Notes: a model not told the origin generated them from the sequence alone. A DNA stretch of 64,000 nucleotides from Catenaria anguillulae PL171 (GCA_002102555.1 MCFL01000013.1:434001-498000); one strand, 5' to 3'. Positions 9,762 to 21,248 are shown, numbered from the stretch's first letter. Translations and numbers: made by a program.

Positions 9762-10853
9762 TTAGCTCCTCCCTCCAAATGCCAACTTGCCTCCGCGACT
9801 AGTGCCACCAGTCACGTTTGACCCACTACTGCCTGCTGCGCGCCTCGCTATCGCCTCTTCCTTTCGCCGCTGCCGCTCCCGGTCCTCTTCAATCAATGCA
9901 TGTAATGCAAGCCCGTTGCTGGCTCCAACGCTTGATACGCGCGCGGCTGATGCGGCCGCCAACGCAGTGCTCTTGGACATGAGCGACGCCAGGCTCTTTT
10001 TTTTGTCCACGCCGCCAGAGGCGACGGTCGTGAGCGATGCGGCGGGTTTGGCAGGAGGTTTGAGTCCGAAGCCGAGTTTGATGGGTTGCCTTGGAGGAGC
10101 GGCGGCAGGCGGGAGAGCTGCTGGTGCAGGTGCCATGGACTCGTTGGAAGCTGGACTTGGCGAACTTGGTCGAGTCGAATCGTCAGTTCCTGTGCCTGCT
10201 GCTGATGGTGCCGGAACAGACACATCAGAACCCAATGCGGGCGATGGTGAATGTGCCCGGGTAGATTCGGCAGCAGTGGCCGAACTCATTGTCCGCTTCT
10301 CCAACTCCGCGTGTGCTCTGCGAATCTGCTCCTCAATCAACCGCTGCTCCTCGCCCTCGGCCTCCCTCTCCTCCCGCTCACGCTTGGCATCCTTTTCCAT
10401 CCGCTTGAGCGTCTCGGGGGAACGGTCAATGTACGTAATGTACCATCCCCTCTCATCCTCCTCAACCTTGACCTCGCCCTCCCTGCCCAAGTACTTGACA
10501 AACGCCGACAAGGTGGTCCAACACGTTGCGTTCATGTGAATGTGATGGCGGTCGGCAATGTACTCGTTGTACACTTGGTTGGCGTACACGCGACGGGTGC
10601 CATACCTTGTGCGCAAAATGTCCAGGAACCCAGTCTTGAACTGGCGCGAGTAGTCGGTGAGCATGCCCTGTGCGTTTTCGGCAAACAGCATCATGGCGCG
10701 GTGGTGGGCCTCGGTGTTGATGTGGCACTTGTACCCGTTCTCGTCACGGCACGACTTGTTGCAGGGCTGGCAGTACCAGCGCAGCTTGTTGAGGCCCTTT
10801 GCCTTGATGCGGTTGGCAATGGCCTTGGCCGACATGAAGTCGTGCTTGCCCAT
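9762..10853 (-). CDS. KIN: KIN17 DNA/RNA-binding protein homologue
   Basis: Nuclear zinc-finger protein linked to DNA replication/repair and pre-mRNA processing. The start is ATG 10853 (MGKHDFMSAKAIANRIKAKG), the near-invariant KIN17 N-terminus; 363 aa, no intron. Visible parts: a C2H2-type finger WYCQPCNKSCRDENGYKCH with the second His pair in NTEAHHR (residues about 28-53); the conserved winged-helix KIN17 domain with FKTGFLDILRTRYGTRRV, VYNEYIADRHHIHMNAT, SAFVKYLGREG and WYITYIDRSPETL; a charged helix (about 170-205); then an Ala/Ser/Pro-rich region. IKLGFGLKPP is the motif found after the linker in this family. A C-terminal KOW/SH3-like tandem, present in animal KIN17, is not evident, as is common in fungi. 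Confidence 0.93.
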   Translation of the reverse strand: MGKHDFMSAKAIANRIKAKGLNKLRWYCQPCNKSCRDENGYKCHINTEAHHRAMMLFAENAQGMLTDYSRQFKTGFLDILRTRYGTRRVYANQVYNEYIADRHHIHMNATCWTTLSAFVKYLGREGEVKVEEDERGWYITYIDRSPETLKRMEKDAKREREEREAEGEEQRLIEEQIRRAHAELEKRTMSSATAAESTRAHSPSPALGSDVSVPAPSAAGTGTDDSTRPSSPSPASNESMAPAPAALPPAAAPPRQPIKLGFGLKPPAKPAASLTTVASGGVDKKKSLASLMSKSTALAAASAARVSSVGASNGLALHALIEEDRERQRRKEEAIARRAAGSSGSNVTGGTSRGGKLAFGGRS

Positions 10854-11239
10854 GGTGCGCGGCGTTGCGATGAAATGAAATGAAGGGTGGAAGAGTCGAG
10901 GTTGAGGTGTCTGGGAAACCTTGCGAGTGGCAGGCAATGCGGGCTCGATACTTGAGATACTTGAGTGTCAGCAGATTCTGTGGGAGAATTGCGGCGAGTT
11001 TTTACATGTGCTTTGAGCAATTGCATTTGAGTAGACAGACGATGCATTCGTCAAAATCTTACATTTAGATTAGACTGGAGTTGGATGTCAGGCGTCAGAG
11101 GGAAAGCGAGAACATTCCAGAAACATGTCGTCCGCCGATCCCATGTCGATCATTCGCCTCATCTTGACCGACGTGCGGATTGTCAGAGAATAAGTAAAAT
11201 CATTGTGTTCGTAGGTATTTTACATATGCATCCAACGCC
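10854..11239. promoter_or_regulatory. Divergent promoter region KIN17 / UBX protein, with a short uORF
   Basis: 386 bp between head-to-head start codons. Close to the UBX gene there is a five-codon upstream ORF at 11226-11243 whose TGA overlaps the main ATG (ATGA at 11240-11243). The segment near 11200-11230 is AT-rich. Confidence 0.45.
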
Positions 11240-12341
11240 ATGATGACCGACTCGACCAACCCCCAGCAACCCGCCGGCAACCCGCCCGCTGAGGAGCCCG
11301 CCAAACTCGACGCGATCGACCCGAACGACGAGGGTCCGCTCGCCTCTGTCCTCGTGGCCGGTGGCCGTGAGACTCAGACTGACTTCTAGTGCTCATCACT
11401 ATGCAGGCACTGTCAAGGAGGGCGAGGGCCCGACTGCCAACTCTCTCCGCTGCGATGACTGCGGCAAAATCTTCCGCAACAGTACGTCCCGTCTCCCCTT
11501 CTCAGTCGTCACCCACTTTCTTCACGCGCCTTGTCTCGCGCGTGATTTTGGCTGACATCTCATACCACCAATGCAGTCGACTATGCCCAAATCCACGCCC
11601 ACAAATCCGGCCACGCCAACTTTTCCGAATCCACTGAAATCGTGAAACCGCTCACCGAAGAGGAAAAGAAGGCCAAACTTGCCGAGCTCCAGCGCAAAAT
11701 GGCCGAGCGGCGTGAGTTGCGGCGCCTGCAGGACATTCAAGAGCAAAAGGAGCGCGAACGGATCCGTCGCAAGGCTGGCCAGGAACTCGTCGAGGTGCAA
11801 GAGAAGCTCAAGGAGAAGGAAATGCTGCTTGCTGTCGAGGCAAAGAAACGCGAAAAGATTGAGGAAAAGTCGCACAAGGCGAAGATTCTTGCCGAAATTG
11901 AGCGCGATCGGCAAGAACGGTTGGCCAGGGTACGCTTACGCTTTCACCATTGGCAGATACCTATCTCTTTTTTTTCTTCTTTCTTTTTCGCACTGACAGC
12001 ATTCAATCACATGTTTTGTGACATGATAGCAAAAAGGCGCGTCCGCTGCTGCACCCGCACCCAAACCCGCCGCCGCTGCTCCTCCTCGCCCCGCCGCCGC
12101 CGCATCAGCAAACACTGCTCGCCTGCAAATTCGCGGTGCGCAACCCACACCCCTCGTCAAGGAATTCGCGGCTGATGCCACGTTGCAAGACGTCATGACG
12201 TGGCTCACGTCCCAGGGTGTTGGCAACGGCAACTTGACCACCATGTTCCCGCGCCGGGTCTTTGGTGCTGCCGAGTTGACAAAGACGTTGCGTGAGTTGG
12301 ATTTGACCCCGAGCGCGGCACTCAACTTTATCAAGAGTTGA
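11240..12341 (+). CDS. UBXN1: Zinc-finger UBX-domain protein, UBXN1/SAKS1-like (Cdc48/p97 cofactor)
   Basis: Predicted p97/Cdc48 adaptor. Model: join(11240..11366, 11407..11481, 11577..11929, 12030..12341), 288 aa, phases consistent; the first donor could instead be at 11361. A C2H2-like zinc finger, CDDCGKIF followed by HAHKSGH, is split by intron 2. It leads into FSESTEIVKPLTEEEKKAKL and a long charged coiled coil (IRRKAGQELVEVQEKLKEK, KREKIEEKSHKAKILAEIER) typical of UBXN1. An Ala/Pro linker and a C-terminal UBX fold follow: ARLQIRGAQPTPLVKEF, LQDVMTWL, the FPRR loop (binding p97) and a final helix. The finger stands where animal UBXN1 has a UBA domain. A start-overlapping uORF suggests translational control. 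Confidence 0.85.
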
Positions 12342-13786
12342 CGCGTAAGGATGGTGTGCGGTCGTGTGCTTGTGTATTGATGAGAAGAGGCGTTCGTCTC
12401 GTGTCTCGATGTTCGTCAATTTGTGGGATATCAATGCAAGGAGACCGGAGTGCGGTCATTGACAGAACCCAATTCGCTGGCGAAACCGGCCGGGACTAAG
12501 TTTTCTTGCATGGCACAATTTGGAGCAACTCACATTTCCTCTCATGTGTGCGCGAAGCAAGCGACCACGGAGCGGCGGAATCCTGTGCCTGGATCCCGAC
12601 CCAAGTGGGAACATTGGTAATGATGGCATTGAAGCTCCTTGATGTACAACCGATAGAGGGAATGTGCATCGGCAGAAGGGACTAAACTGTGTCCCCATCT
12701 GATGTTGAGTCATCTGAGCCCAGGTGCGGTGAGGGTCGAAATGGGGTATGTACCGGTAGGGGATGGCGTCATCTGCCGTCATCCTTGCACTGGCGATGAG
12801 CCTGGCGAAATGGTCCTGGCGCACTGCAGCTGGCGCACAGTCCTGGCACAGGCAACGATTGCACCATTACGGGTCATATGACCTTGCCGCTGAGCAATTG
12901 CCCTGGAATGGTTGGCTTGGTTGGGGCTTGTGCAATACATGCTCAGTCTGGAAGGATTATCTCATGACGGTATCGGGCTGGCACCCTTCTGGGTCAAACG
13001 AGTCATGCACTTGCCCCGCTCTGGAAGTTCATGCGCCGACTCGGCTAATCACACGCCGGCTTCCATGTCTCACGTAAACACGTTCGACTCAGCTGAATCC
13101 GAGAATAGACGCGTCTCGATGCGCGTTCCAGACCTATTTCGGGCCGAAATGATGTTCTGCCGTTCTTGTCCCCACTCGTAACTCGCTCACATGTACAGGG
13201 ACTGCCCAGAAGGCCTGGCGTACAGACCTGGCGGGGCGGCAAACTTCGCCAGGACGAAGCCTTGGCACTCGTCGCAAAGCATGAGGCAGACAAGTAATAG
13301 CCGTTTCGGATGAAAAATGAGGCTGAATTAACACGCATCTGCAGACATTGAATTGACTCCCTACTCCAGCGACCATGAAGCCAAGCGGCCACACCAGCCC
13401 ATGTTTGTGCACACACTGGACCCAAGCATCCAAAGCCAATGACCAATCGGCAGGTGACGTACTGCCGTTTCTGATAGCCAAAATCGATATTCATGGGTAT
13501 CATGCAAACCAGCACCAAAAAAACTGGTCACGCGGAAGGACGATAGAGCCTCCGAATGCGGTCATGTAACACTGTTCGGCGGAGGCTAGGCGCATGAGTT
13601 CGGTCGATGTGGTTTATGAGGTCGGGGCTCGACACCTACAAGAGCCTCCAGCATCCCCCATGCTGCACATTGCCCATCTCACAACCTGCGCTCTAGATCC
13701 GTCCCCCTTCCAACTGCCGTTCGGCATCGTTCCCATTCACTTCCTCGAGTCGATCCCCCGTTTACATTCCAGCTTGCCACCACATC
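12342..13786. other. Gene-poor 1.4-kb intergenic region
   Basis: No ORF here has a recognisable domain, and the longer ones (for example minus 13045-13518) have implausible Cys/Trp/Arg-rich composition. Locally it has short CTGGC/CCTGGCGCAC-like imperfect repeats around 12785-12850. It could contain the OPT promoter, a non-coding RNA or degenerate mobile DNA; nothing decides between these. Confidence 0.4.
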
Positions 13787-16633
13787 ATGACCGAAAAGGA
13801 CCTCAAGGACGTCAAGGCGTCGACTGAGGGCGAGGTCGAGCAGCAAAAATCCTTCGTTATTGTACGATTTCTTCAGCATGTCTCGCGTCTGCCGCTCACC
13901 TGCTGTTACGCCAGCGAGATGTCATTCCGGCTCACTTACATCTTCTCCTGCAATCACAGGACGAGGAATTCGAGTCCATGATTGCCGATTTGGTTCCCAC
14001 GACAGACGACATGGATACACCGTCTTTGACGTTCCGCGTGTGGGTTTTGGGTCTCATCTTTTGCTGCGGCGTCGCATTCGCCAACCAAATCTTCCTCTTC
14101 CGTACCAACCAAATCGTTCTCTCGTCTTTCGTGACCGTGCTGCTCTCATACCCGCTCGGGCGCATCATGGCCGCCACTTTGCCATCTTACAAGCTCAACA
14201 TCTTCGGCTACGTCCTAGACACCAATCCTGGACCATTTAGCGTCAAGGAACACGTGCTCATTAACGTGTGGGGCTCGACCGGGTCGTCGGGTATCTACGC
14301 TTTCTACAACTTGGGCGCTCAAGAAATCTTTTACGATCTCAAGCTTGGCGCGTTTTGGGATTTGCTCTTCATCTTTGCCTCGTCCACCATGGGTTTCGGT
14401 CTTGCCGGTATCTGCCGTCGTTCCTTATTCGCCCTCGCACATGATTTGGCCCACTGTCTTGCCCTCGGTTGCTCTCTTCACTGCCTTCCACGGCGGTGAG
14501 ACCAACGCTACCGCCAACGACGATGGCAAGAAGCACATGTCGCAGATCAAGGCTTTCGGTATTGGTGCTGTTGGCATGGGGTATGTTCTAATGTCGCAGC
14601 TACTTTGGACAAATCTAGCGGTATGACTGACTGATTCCCATTCGGTCTGGCCTGTTTTACTTGTTCCTCCAGTTTCTGTACGCATGTTTCCGAGTCTCGC
14701 GTATCAAAGTTGGTCAGAACGCGCTCACCTCATCACTTTCTTGTGTCGGTTTCTAGTCTATCTCATCGGCCCCGGCTACATGAGCAAGATGCTCCAGTAC
14801 ATTCCGCTCCTTTGCTGGATCGCACCCAAGAGCAACACGTTCCTGCAGCAACTCGGCTCGCCCAAGTGGGGTCCTGGTGTGCTCTCCTTGACTCTTGATT
14901 GGACAACGTTCGGTTCTGCCGCCATGGCCATTCCTTTCTGGTCGGCCATGAACCAGTTCATCTCCTGGGTGCTCTTTGCATGGCTCCTCGGCCCTCTGGC
15001 CTGGCAACAAAACTGGTGCGTATTGATTTCGTGCCCATCTCGACTTTGACCGGGTGTTCCTGGCTGACTCCCTGTGATGGGTGCAACAGGTTTGGTCAAG
15101 GACCATGGCCCAAGCTCGTTCCCTACAACTCGACGGGTTTGTTTGACGGCAAGGGTGTCCGTTTCTCGGCCGCTCAAGTCATTCGCAAGACCGATCGCGC
15201 CCTGGATGAGGAAAAGTTCAAGGCTCGGGTACGCATGAAATGTCCTGACAAGGGTACAACTTCTCTGTTATGCTCATCATCTCATCGTTTGTTGCTATTC
15301 AGGGTGTTATCCACATGACCCCCTTCTTTGCCTCGGCCTACTTTGGTCACATGGCTTCGCTTTTCGCTGGTACGGCCTGTTACCCATTGCCTCACCAACC
15401 AACGCAATGCACTAACTCACGCAACTCTCTCCAGCCATTACCCACACATGGATCTTTTACGGCGCGGACATTATGGCCCGTGTGCGCAACGCCAAGTATG
15501 ACAAGGACGACATTCACTGCAAGGTACATAATTGTCAATTCGATCATTCGCCATTACCTCAAACCGACTAATTGCATATCAATCTCCCCTCACAGCTCAT
15601 TGACAAGTACCCCGAGGTGCCTGATTCATGGTACTGGGTCTTCTTTGCCATCACGGGTGTCCTCATCACGGTTGTCGGTCAGTTTGGTGGCATCGATTTG
15701 CCGATTTGGGCCACGTTGCTCGCCGTCGCGCTTGCCATTGTCGGTACCGTGCCCACCATCATGATTTTCGCGACTGCCGGTGTCACACTCGGTCTCAACG
15801 TTGTCTCGCAATGTACGTCGCTTTTCCCGCCATTCACGCTAACGCATGTAAAAGGATGTGGAGCTGATCCATTTTTTTTTGTTGTCTCTCTAGTCACGAT
15901 TGGTCTCATTGTCCCGGCCGTCCCATTCTCATGATGGCCTTCAAGTGCGTGTGCTTTGCCGTGTCCTGGCAATGCCGTGACTTGCTCATTGATCTCAAGA
16001 TTGGCCACTACATGAAGATTCCACCCCGCGATATCTTCATCTCCCAGCTCGTGTCGCAATTCATTGCCGGTTTGTGTGCTACGGCGCTTCCGCTTCTGGA
16101 TGGCCGACCCAATCCACAGTCAATGGGTCGTTGACGCTGGTAACGCTCAAGGCATGGGTGCCGAATGGGGTGGTCTGTCGTTCAACACCTACTACTCTGC
16201 CTCGCTCATCTGGGGTGCCATTGGCGCCAAGCGCTTCTTCTTTGAGACGCAGTACGCGCCCGTCATCTGGGTCGGTGTTGTTGCCGGTATCACGCTCCCG
16301 ATCGTGCTCAAGCTCGGCCACAAGTTTGTTGGTGGCCAAATGTGGATTCTTGCCCACCCGGCCATTTTGCTTGCCCCGAACGGTCCCGGGTCCAACAACG
16401 GCTATGCGCTCACGTCCATGATTGTGTCGTTCTTTTCGCAATTCTATGCCTACCGATACCGCCAGGAGTGGTGGAAGCGCTACAACTATGTGCTCGCCAC
16501 GGCGTTCGACGTCGGGTGCGCCATCGTCAGTCTCGTTATCGCATTCTCAGGTGCCGAGTTTCTGGAATGGGCGCCAATTGCCCCAGTAGCGGCAAATGCG
16601 AGTCGCTTCACTATGGTACAAGCCATGGAATGA
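13787..16633 (+). CDS. OPT family oligopeptide transporter, several apparent frameshifts
   Basis: Proton-coupled transporter of the oligopeptide transporter (OPT) family, expected in the plasma membrane for small peptides, glutathione or metal chelates. Exon 1 is 13787..13861, intron 13862..13959 (GTACGA to ACAG), then many membrane segments. Family blocks: NPGPFSVKEHVL, MIWPTVLPSVALF, GPGYMSKMLQYIPLLCWIAP, PEVPDSWYWVFFAITG, VTLGLNVVSQ, LKIGHYMKIPPRDIF, NTYYSASLIWGAIGAKRFF, NGYALTSMIVSFF. Other introns have GTGCGT, GTACGC, GTACGG, GTACAT and GTACGT donors. The conserved frame breaks near 14421, 14433, 15915, 16071 and 16087; each break is relieved by one extra base in a short homopolymer (for example giving RRFLIRPSHMIWP), so I read it as one functional gene with assembly indels. 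The splice pattern at 14585-14760 is unresolved. Confidence 0.85.
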
Positions 16634-17150
16634 TTGGTGCGCGGTTGCTGGCGAAGGGGTGCGCGATATCACCAAGACCTAAACTGTACATTGCCTGACG
16701 ATTTTTGCACGGCTGGGCCTGTTTTTGTTATGACCAATACATTTTCCTTTTTTATTCTCTTCCATGAATCTGTGACGTCCCGCTGACTTCCGGCTGACGG
16801 TATGGGAAAGCAACAGAGCGCACTGTCTCACATGATCAACATGGCAGACTGGTATTCCACAAGCCAGGGATCTGTTTCCTCGTGCCACCACAGTTCAAGT
16901 AGTACGCCATCACGCCCAGCCAGGGTTGCGAGAAAAGCAGATGACTCGACGGCAACTCACTCTCATAATTGTCAATGACGGACCCCAGTTTCGGCATCAT
17001 GCAATTGCAAACCAACCCCACCTCCTCATTACGAGGGGTTGGCACGCTACGACTTAAATCTCGAGCGCTCCCTCGTCCTCTCCAACTTCCGAGGCCCGAG
17101 TAGACCGACACCCAGAGCTTGTCTGTCTTGTCCCCCCATCCGCCCACTAT
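16634..17150. other. Intergenic region, tandemly oriented genes
   Basis: 3' flank of the OPT gene and 5' flank of the serine hydrolase. ACTTAAATC and pyrimidine-rich stretches occur near 17050-17140, just before the next ATG. No gene seen. Confidence 0.45.
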
Positions 17151-19010
17151 CATGACCCAGAGCGCACACCCATCCCCGGCGAACGCAAGTCCCAGGCCGC
17201 TGCCCTGGCCGAGCTCGAATCTGCTCTGCCCGAGATTCTTGCCGCTCTACAAGTGCCCGGCCTGGCTCTGTCCGTCGTCCAGGATGGCCAGCCCTTGCTT
17301 CACCGTGGGTTTGGAACCCGCAACCTGGCCAAGGGTACTGCCGCAGCTCCCGTCACAACCGAGTCACTGTTTGACCTGTGCTCCGTGACCAAGCACATGA
17401 CGGCGGCGGCCGTGGGCAAGCTCGTGCATGACGGCAAGCTCGGGTGGGCCGATCCGGTTGTCAAGTACATGCCCCAGGGGTGGCAATTTTCCAACGACCC
17501 GCACATCTCTGCGCAAGTCACGGTCGTCGATCTCTTGTCGCATCGGACGGGTCTGGCCGCGCACGATGCCATGCAAGTTGGGCGTAACGGCCACTTGACC
17601 ACCAGCCACCGCAACCCGGAAACCTACTTGCCGCATTTGGGCATGGCGGGCGAGTTTCGGGCGTCGGAAATCTACTCAAACTTGTGCTACTCGCTCGTCA
17701 CGCACCTGATCGAGACGATTTCTGGCCAAGCGTTTCCCGACTTTTTGGGCGAGCACCTGTTGGAGCCGCTGGGCATCAAAAATGTGACGTGGTGTTTCCG
17801 CGAGTTTGCCAACCACCCACACGCTGCGCTGCCGCATGTGCTCAAGTCGGGCAAGTCGTTTGAGGCGTTTGCGGCCGACATCATTTACGGGCCGCCGGGG
17901 TCGGCGTCGCTCGAGGAGCGCTTGGGCGCGTTGTGGGCGTGGCAGATGGCGCGGCTGGCATGCAAATGTGCAAGGAATACTCGCTCGAACTTGAGCCGTA
18001 TCCGGGTTTCCTGAGACGCAGCGCGATTTGCCTCGACCGGATACTTGTACATTTCGACCGACGATGTGGCAAAGTGGGCCCAGTGCATGGTCAATGGCGG
18101 CAAGGCGCCCAATGGGGTCAAGGTGATTCACGAGTTGGACATGATTGCCAGGTGCACAACTCGCAGTCGTTTGAGGAGGATTCCAAGCCCGGCATGCTTC
18201 GCACGCTGGGGTATGGGTTGGGGCTGGATATCTTTGAGTACAAGTACGTCCACTTTTTCTTGGCTCCCACGTTCATCACTGACCTGGGTGCTCATTCCTT
18301 TGTGACGCAGCAACCAACCATGCTGGGCACACGTCGGTGGAATGCCGGGCGTCCTCAACAGGCTCGTTCTCCTCCCGGCCACCAAAACATCTATCTTCAT
18401 TGCCACCAACTGCACCATCGGCATCACGTACCTTCTCACAAACTGGCTTCTCTCGATTCTCGCCCCGTCGCCCGATCCGTCCGTCGCACCTTTCACTGTG
18501 GAGCGCGCTCACAAGTCGCTGCCCAACTGGAAGTATTGGTACCTGTGGGACGGCGCGTCGCAGTACAAGGAGCTTGTGGGTGCCACGTGGCCGCCGACCG
18601 TGCAACCGCTCCAGTCGCAGGGCGGCAGCGGCTGTGATGCGCTCGACCTTGCGGGCACGTATTTCAATCCCGCGTTGGATACGCAACGATTCTTGCGGAT
18701 GCTTACACGGGCCAACTGCGCATGGTACGTGCCGGGAGCGAAAATGACAAGATGTACCGCGTGACGGCGACATGGAGGCCGAGGAGGCGCACAAGGTGTT
18801 TGGGACCCATACGCTTGACTTGGCGTTTTTCACGTATTCGCATTTGGATTCGGGATGCCGCATCCGGTTTGACAAGGACGAGCTGGCGCCAAAGGATGCG
18901 AGCCGCCGTCGGTGAGGAACGCCGGCTTTGCTTGGAGGCCGAGGTCAAAATATGACATGGTTATGCGGGTCGAAGGGTTAGATATTGTCTTCAAGAGGGT
19001 GGATTGGTAG
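17151..19010 (+). CDS. Beta-lactamase-like serine hydrolase (class C/LACTB type), several apparent frameshifts
   Basis: Penicillin-binding-protein/beta-lactamase fold hydrolase; substrates of fungal members are mostly unknown. Visible: LQVPGLALSVVQDGQPLLH near the N-terminus, the nucleophile motif S-V-T-K in FDLCSVTKHMTAAAVGKLV, KYMP, TVVDLLSHRTGLAAHDAM, the Y-x-N motif in YSNLCYSLVTHLIE, EHLLEPLGIKNVTW, ISTDDVAKWAQCMVNGGK, LGYGLGLDIF, HVGGMPGVLNRLVLLP and a C-terminal DUF3471-like segment (LAGTYFNPA, LDIVFKRVDW). An intron begins at GTACGT (18243) and ends at GACGCAG. The frame breaks near 17177, 17938, 18013, 18045, 18150, 18690 and 18905; most are relieved by one base in a homopolymer. The start, ATG 17151, is followed at once by such a break. 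The end at TAG 19008 is inferred from the last conserved block. Confidence 0.75.
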
Positions 19011-19137
19011 TGGCATGTACACTCGCGGCATCGTTTGGTTTCATTTCTTGCACAAGAGCGTCACCATATCTCTTTGAATGGATACAAACATTTACATGAC
19101 TATCTCATTGACATGAAATAAAGGTTACTGATACACC

Positions 19138-20532
19138 TCAACTGGTCACATCGAGTCCTTCGGAATCGCTCTGCAACAACTCATACACTAGCGGTTCAAG
19201 TGCACTTGCCGCGCCTGCAGCCTCGGCGTCGTACAATTCATGTCCAAGCTCCAATCCCGACTTGAGCGGCGGTGAGGCGGGATTCGAAGCAGCCTTGGAA
19301 TCCAGCAACCGAGGGCTGTCATGACTTGATGAAGCGAGGGCACTTGCGTCCGCTTCCAAACCATTTTGCAGACATGGGGAGCTGGGTGGTGAGCCGGGCC
19401 GTGCTGGTATAATCCTACTCGGGCAAGCTGGGTCAGTCATGTAGAACGAAATGAAGCAAGGTGGGCTCGAGATGGGAGTGCATACCAGACTGATATGCCG
19501 CATGAACCAGCCGTTGCGCAGCCACCGCGTGAGGGGCGCTGCCTCGATTTGCGCGAGGTCGACGAGCGAGGAAAGAAAGTTGTTTTCAACAAGAAGCTGC
19601 ATAACGGAATCACCTACATTCGCGCAAGCACATGAAGTGTCAGAAAGTGAAGGGGATAGTGAGCAACGGGGCAATGCGAATCGTACAAGAGTCTATGGAC
19701 AAGAGAATGATATGAAGGAGGTTGCCGCAGATTGCCGGGGAGTGGAAAAATTGGTCACAGATCCGAGAGATAAAGTCGACGGCCATTGGGCCAGAGTCTG
19801 TGCATTCACGTCTGAAGTACACAGAGACTGCAAGTGAGGACCAGCCAAATCAAGCGATCCCAGGACAATGGAAGAGAGCGAGCGTACTGTTGCAAAAGAC
19901 GGCGCGCAAGAGGCACGAAGCCAGTCTCGCATCCAGGGGACTGCCACCGAGGACACTGGCCAGGGAGATGAAAGCACACTCTGCGTGTGGCGAGTCGAGG
20001 GTTAGAGCAATGAAATATACTGATGCAGCAGTGAATCGAGTCAGTCGGCACCCACCATCAATCCTGGCGCTGCTGACTATGGACCGAATCCTGTTTAAAG
20101 TCAGGCAAGTGACGGTTAGCCCACCAATACAACGACTGTCGACGGTGCAATAGAAGGGCATCTTTGCCACGCACCGTTCCAAGTTCCCTGCCTCGGGCTG
20201 CTCAATATGGCAGGTGAATGTCTCCACAACGAGATCAAAGTCCTGTTCTGTGAGATTGCAAGGAGAGTTAGGGCGGCAAGATAAAGGATGTGGCGCATAT
20301 GCCCCGTCAGGAGAGGATACATACGGTCAATGGAAAAGTTGTCTAGTATCCGCATGAGTTCCGGGTGAAGTTTCATGGTGTCTTGATTCGTGACCGACGG
20401 AGGCGTTCTCGCAGCTGGCGGTTCGTGGATGCTGGGAATGATCCACGTCGTTGTGACCGCAATGGCGGCCAGCCCGACAGTAGCCGCTGCGACACCGAGT
20501 ACTGTACGCGGGAGGTTGGTCATTGCTTTCAT
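19138..20532 (-). CDS. Membrane-anchored alpha-helical protein, unknown function
   Basis: Not recognised. Six-exon model: complement(19138..19613, 19687..19827, 19888..19980, 20056..20090, 20175..20247, 20325..20532), 1026 nt, 341 aa, with every junction in phase, which supports a real intact gene. Donors are GTATGT, GTGCGT, GTGGGT, GTACGC and GTACGA. The start is ATG 20532 (20523 and 20562 are alternatives). The N-terminus has one membrane segment (VLGVAAATVGLAAIAVTTTW), then helical text that could be armadillo-like: LHPELMRILDNF, VDFISRICDQFFHSPAIC, SVMQLLVENNFLSSLVDLAQ, APLTRWLRNGWFMRHIS. The C-terminal 110 residues are Ser/Ala/Pro-rich and acidic. An N-terminal anchor plus helical repeats resembles ARMC10-type mitochondrial outer-membrane proteins, but this is only a guess. 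Confidence 0.65.
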
Positions 20533-21248
20533 GTCAAGAAAGGAAATGCCCTGTGTAAGCATGGGTCATGTGCATTGGATTCATTGTCTTGACGTTCAAG
20601 CTGTCTGGTCACAGCGTAAGGCAAGAGGGCGGCGGTGGCCCTTCGCACAATCCAAATCGCTCGGTCGTCACGGCTACCCATGCGCCATGGAGGTCATGTC
20701 GCTCCTCCACCCGCCTTTGCTTCATGCCGAGTGCCTTCAGTTTCGACATGAGCTTGGTATTTACCATTGACAGCGCATGCAACGTCAGAAACGTCTCACG
20801 AGATTGGACCTCAACACGAAATCGATCGCGGTCAAACACAACCACAAACGGCGCATAAACAATCTGCTGTGATATTGTGGATTCGGTTCAAAATGACGCC
20901 TGCGATCCTGACGTTTGCTGTGTAAACAGAGGTGGTGGTCGTGAACAAAGATTTGCGTGTGAAAGGGCGGCGATTCTGAGAGCGTGCGTTCTGACTGGCG
21001 ATTGTTCAGGATCGCGCGTCAGTTTGGAACCAAATCGCAATATGTACATCGTTTTTTACTTTGGTATGTCTTTGCCATGTGTGACAAATTCATCATGCCG
21101 AACTCGATGCAAATTCGACACGCAGCCATAACTCTTTCAACCTGGGCCTTTTGTTTCAGTCAGCAACACCCGACTCCGTTCCTAGCTCAGCTCCGACCCG
21201 TGATCGCAATCCCACACGACCCAACCAGAAGTCGTACAAGTGGCCACC
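20533..21248. other. Intergenic region between divergent genes
   Basis: 716 bp between the membrane-anchored orphan (minus) and POLE3 (plus). A 78-codon minus ORF at 20609-20845 begins MVVFDRDRFRVEVQSRETF and looks mildly protein-like, but has no family match and no splice support. I do not call it a gene. Confidence 0.4.

Noticed and set aside
9787-10539. 250-codon plus-strand ORF antisense to KIN17
   Set aside because: It mirrors the Ala/Ser-rich C-terminal part of KIN17 in high-GC DNA; it has no domain and no splice or promoter support.
13045-13518. 157-codon minus ORF in the gene-poor region
   Set aside because: Cys/Trp/Arg-rich, no domain, no conserved start context and several overlapping ORFs of similar length on both strands.
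13787-16633. OPT gene as a pseudogene
   Set aside because: All breaks sit at short homopolymers and the restored sequence follows family blocks closely, which fits assembly indels better than decay.
20609-20845. 78-codon minus ORF beginning MVVFDRDRFRVEVQSRE
   Set aside because: Mildly protein-like but short and unsupported by splicing, family or neighbour context.
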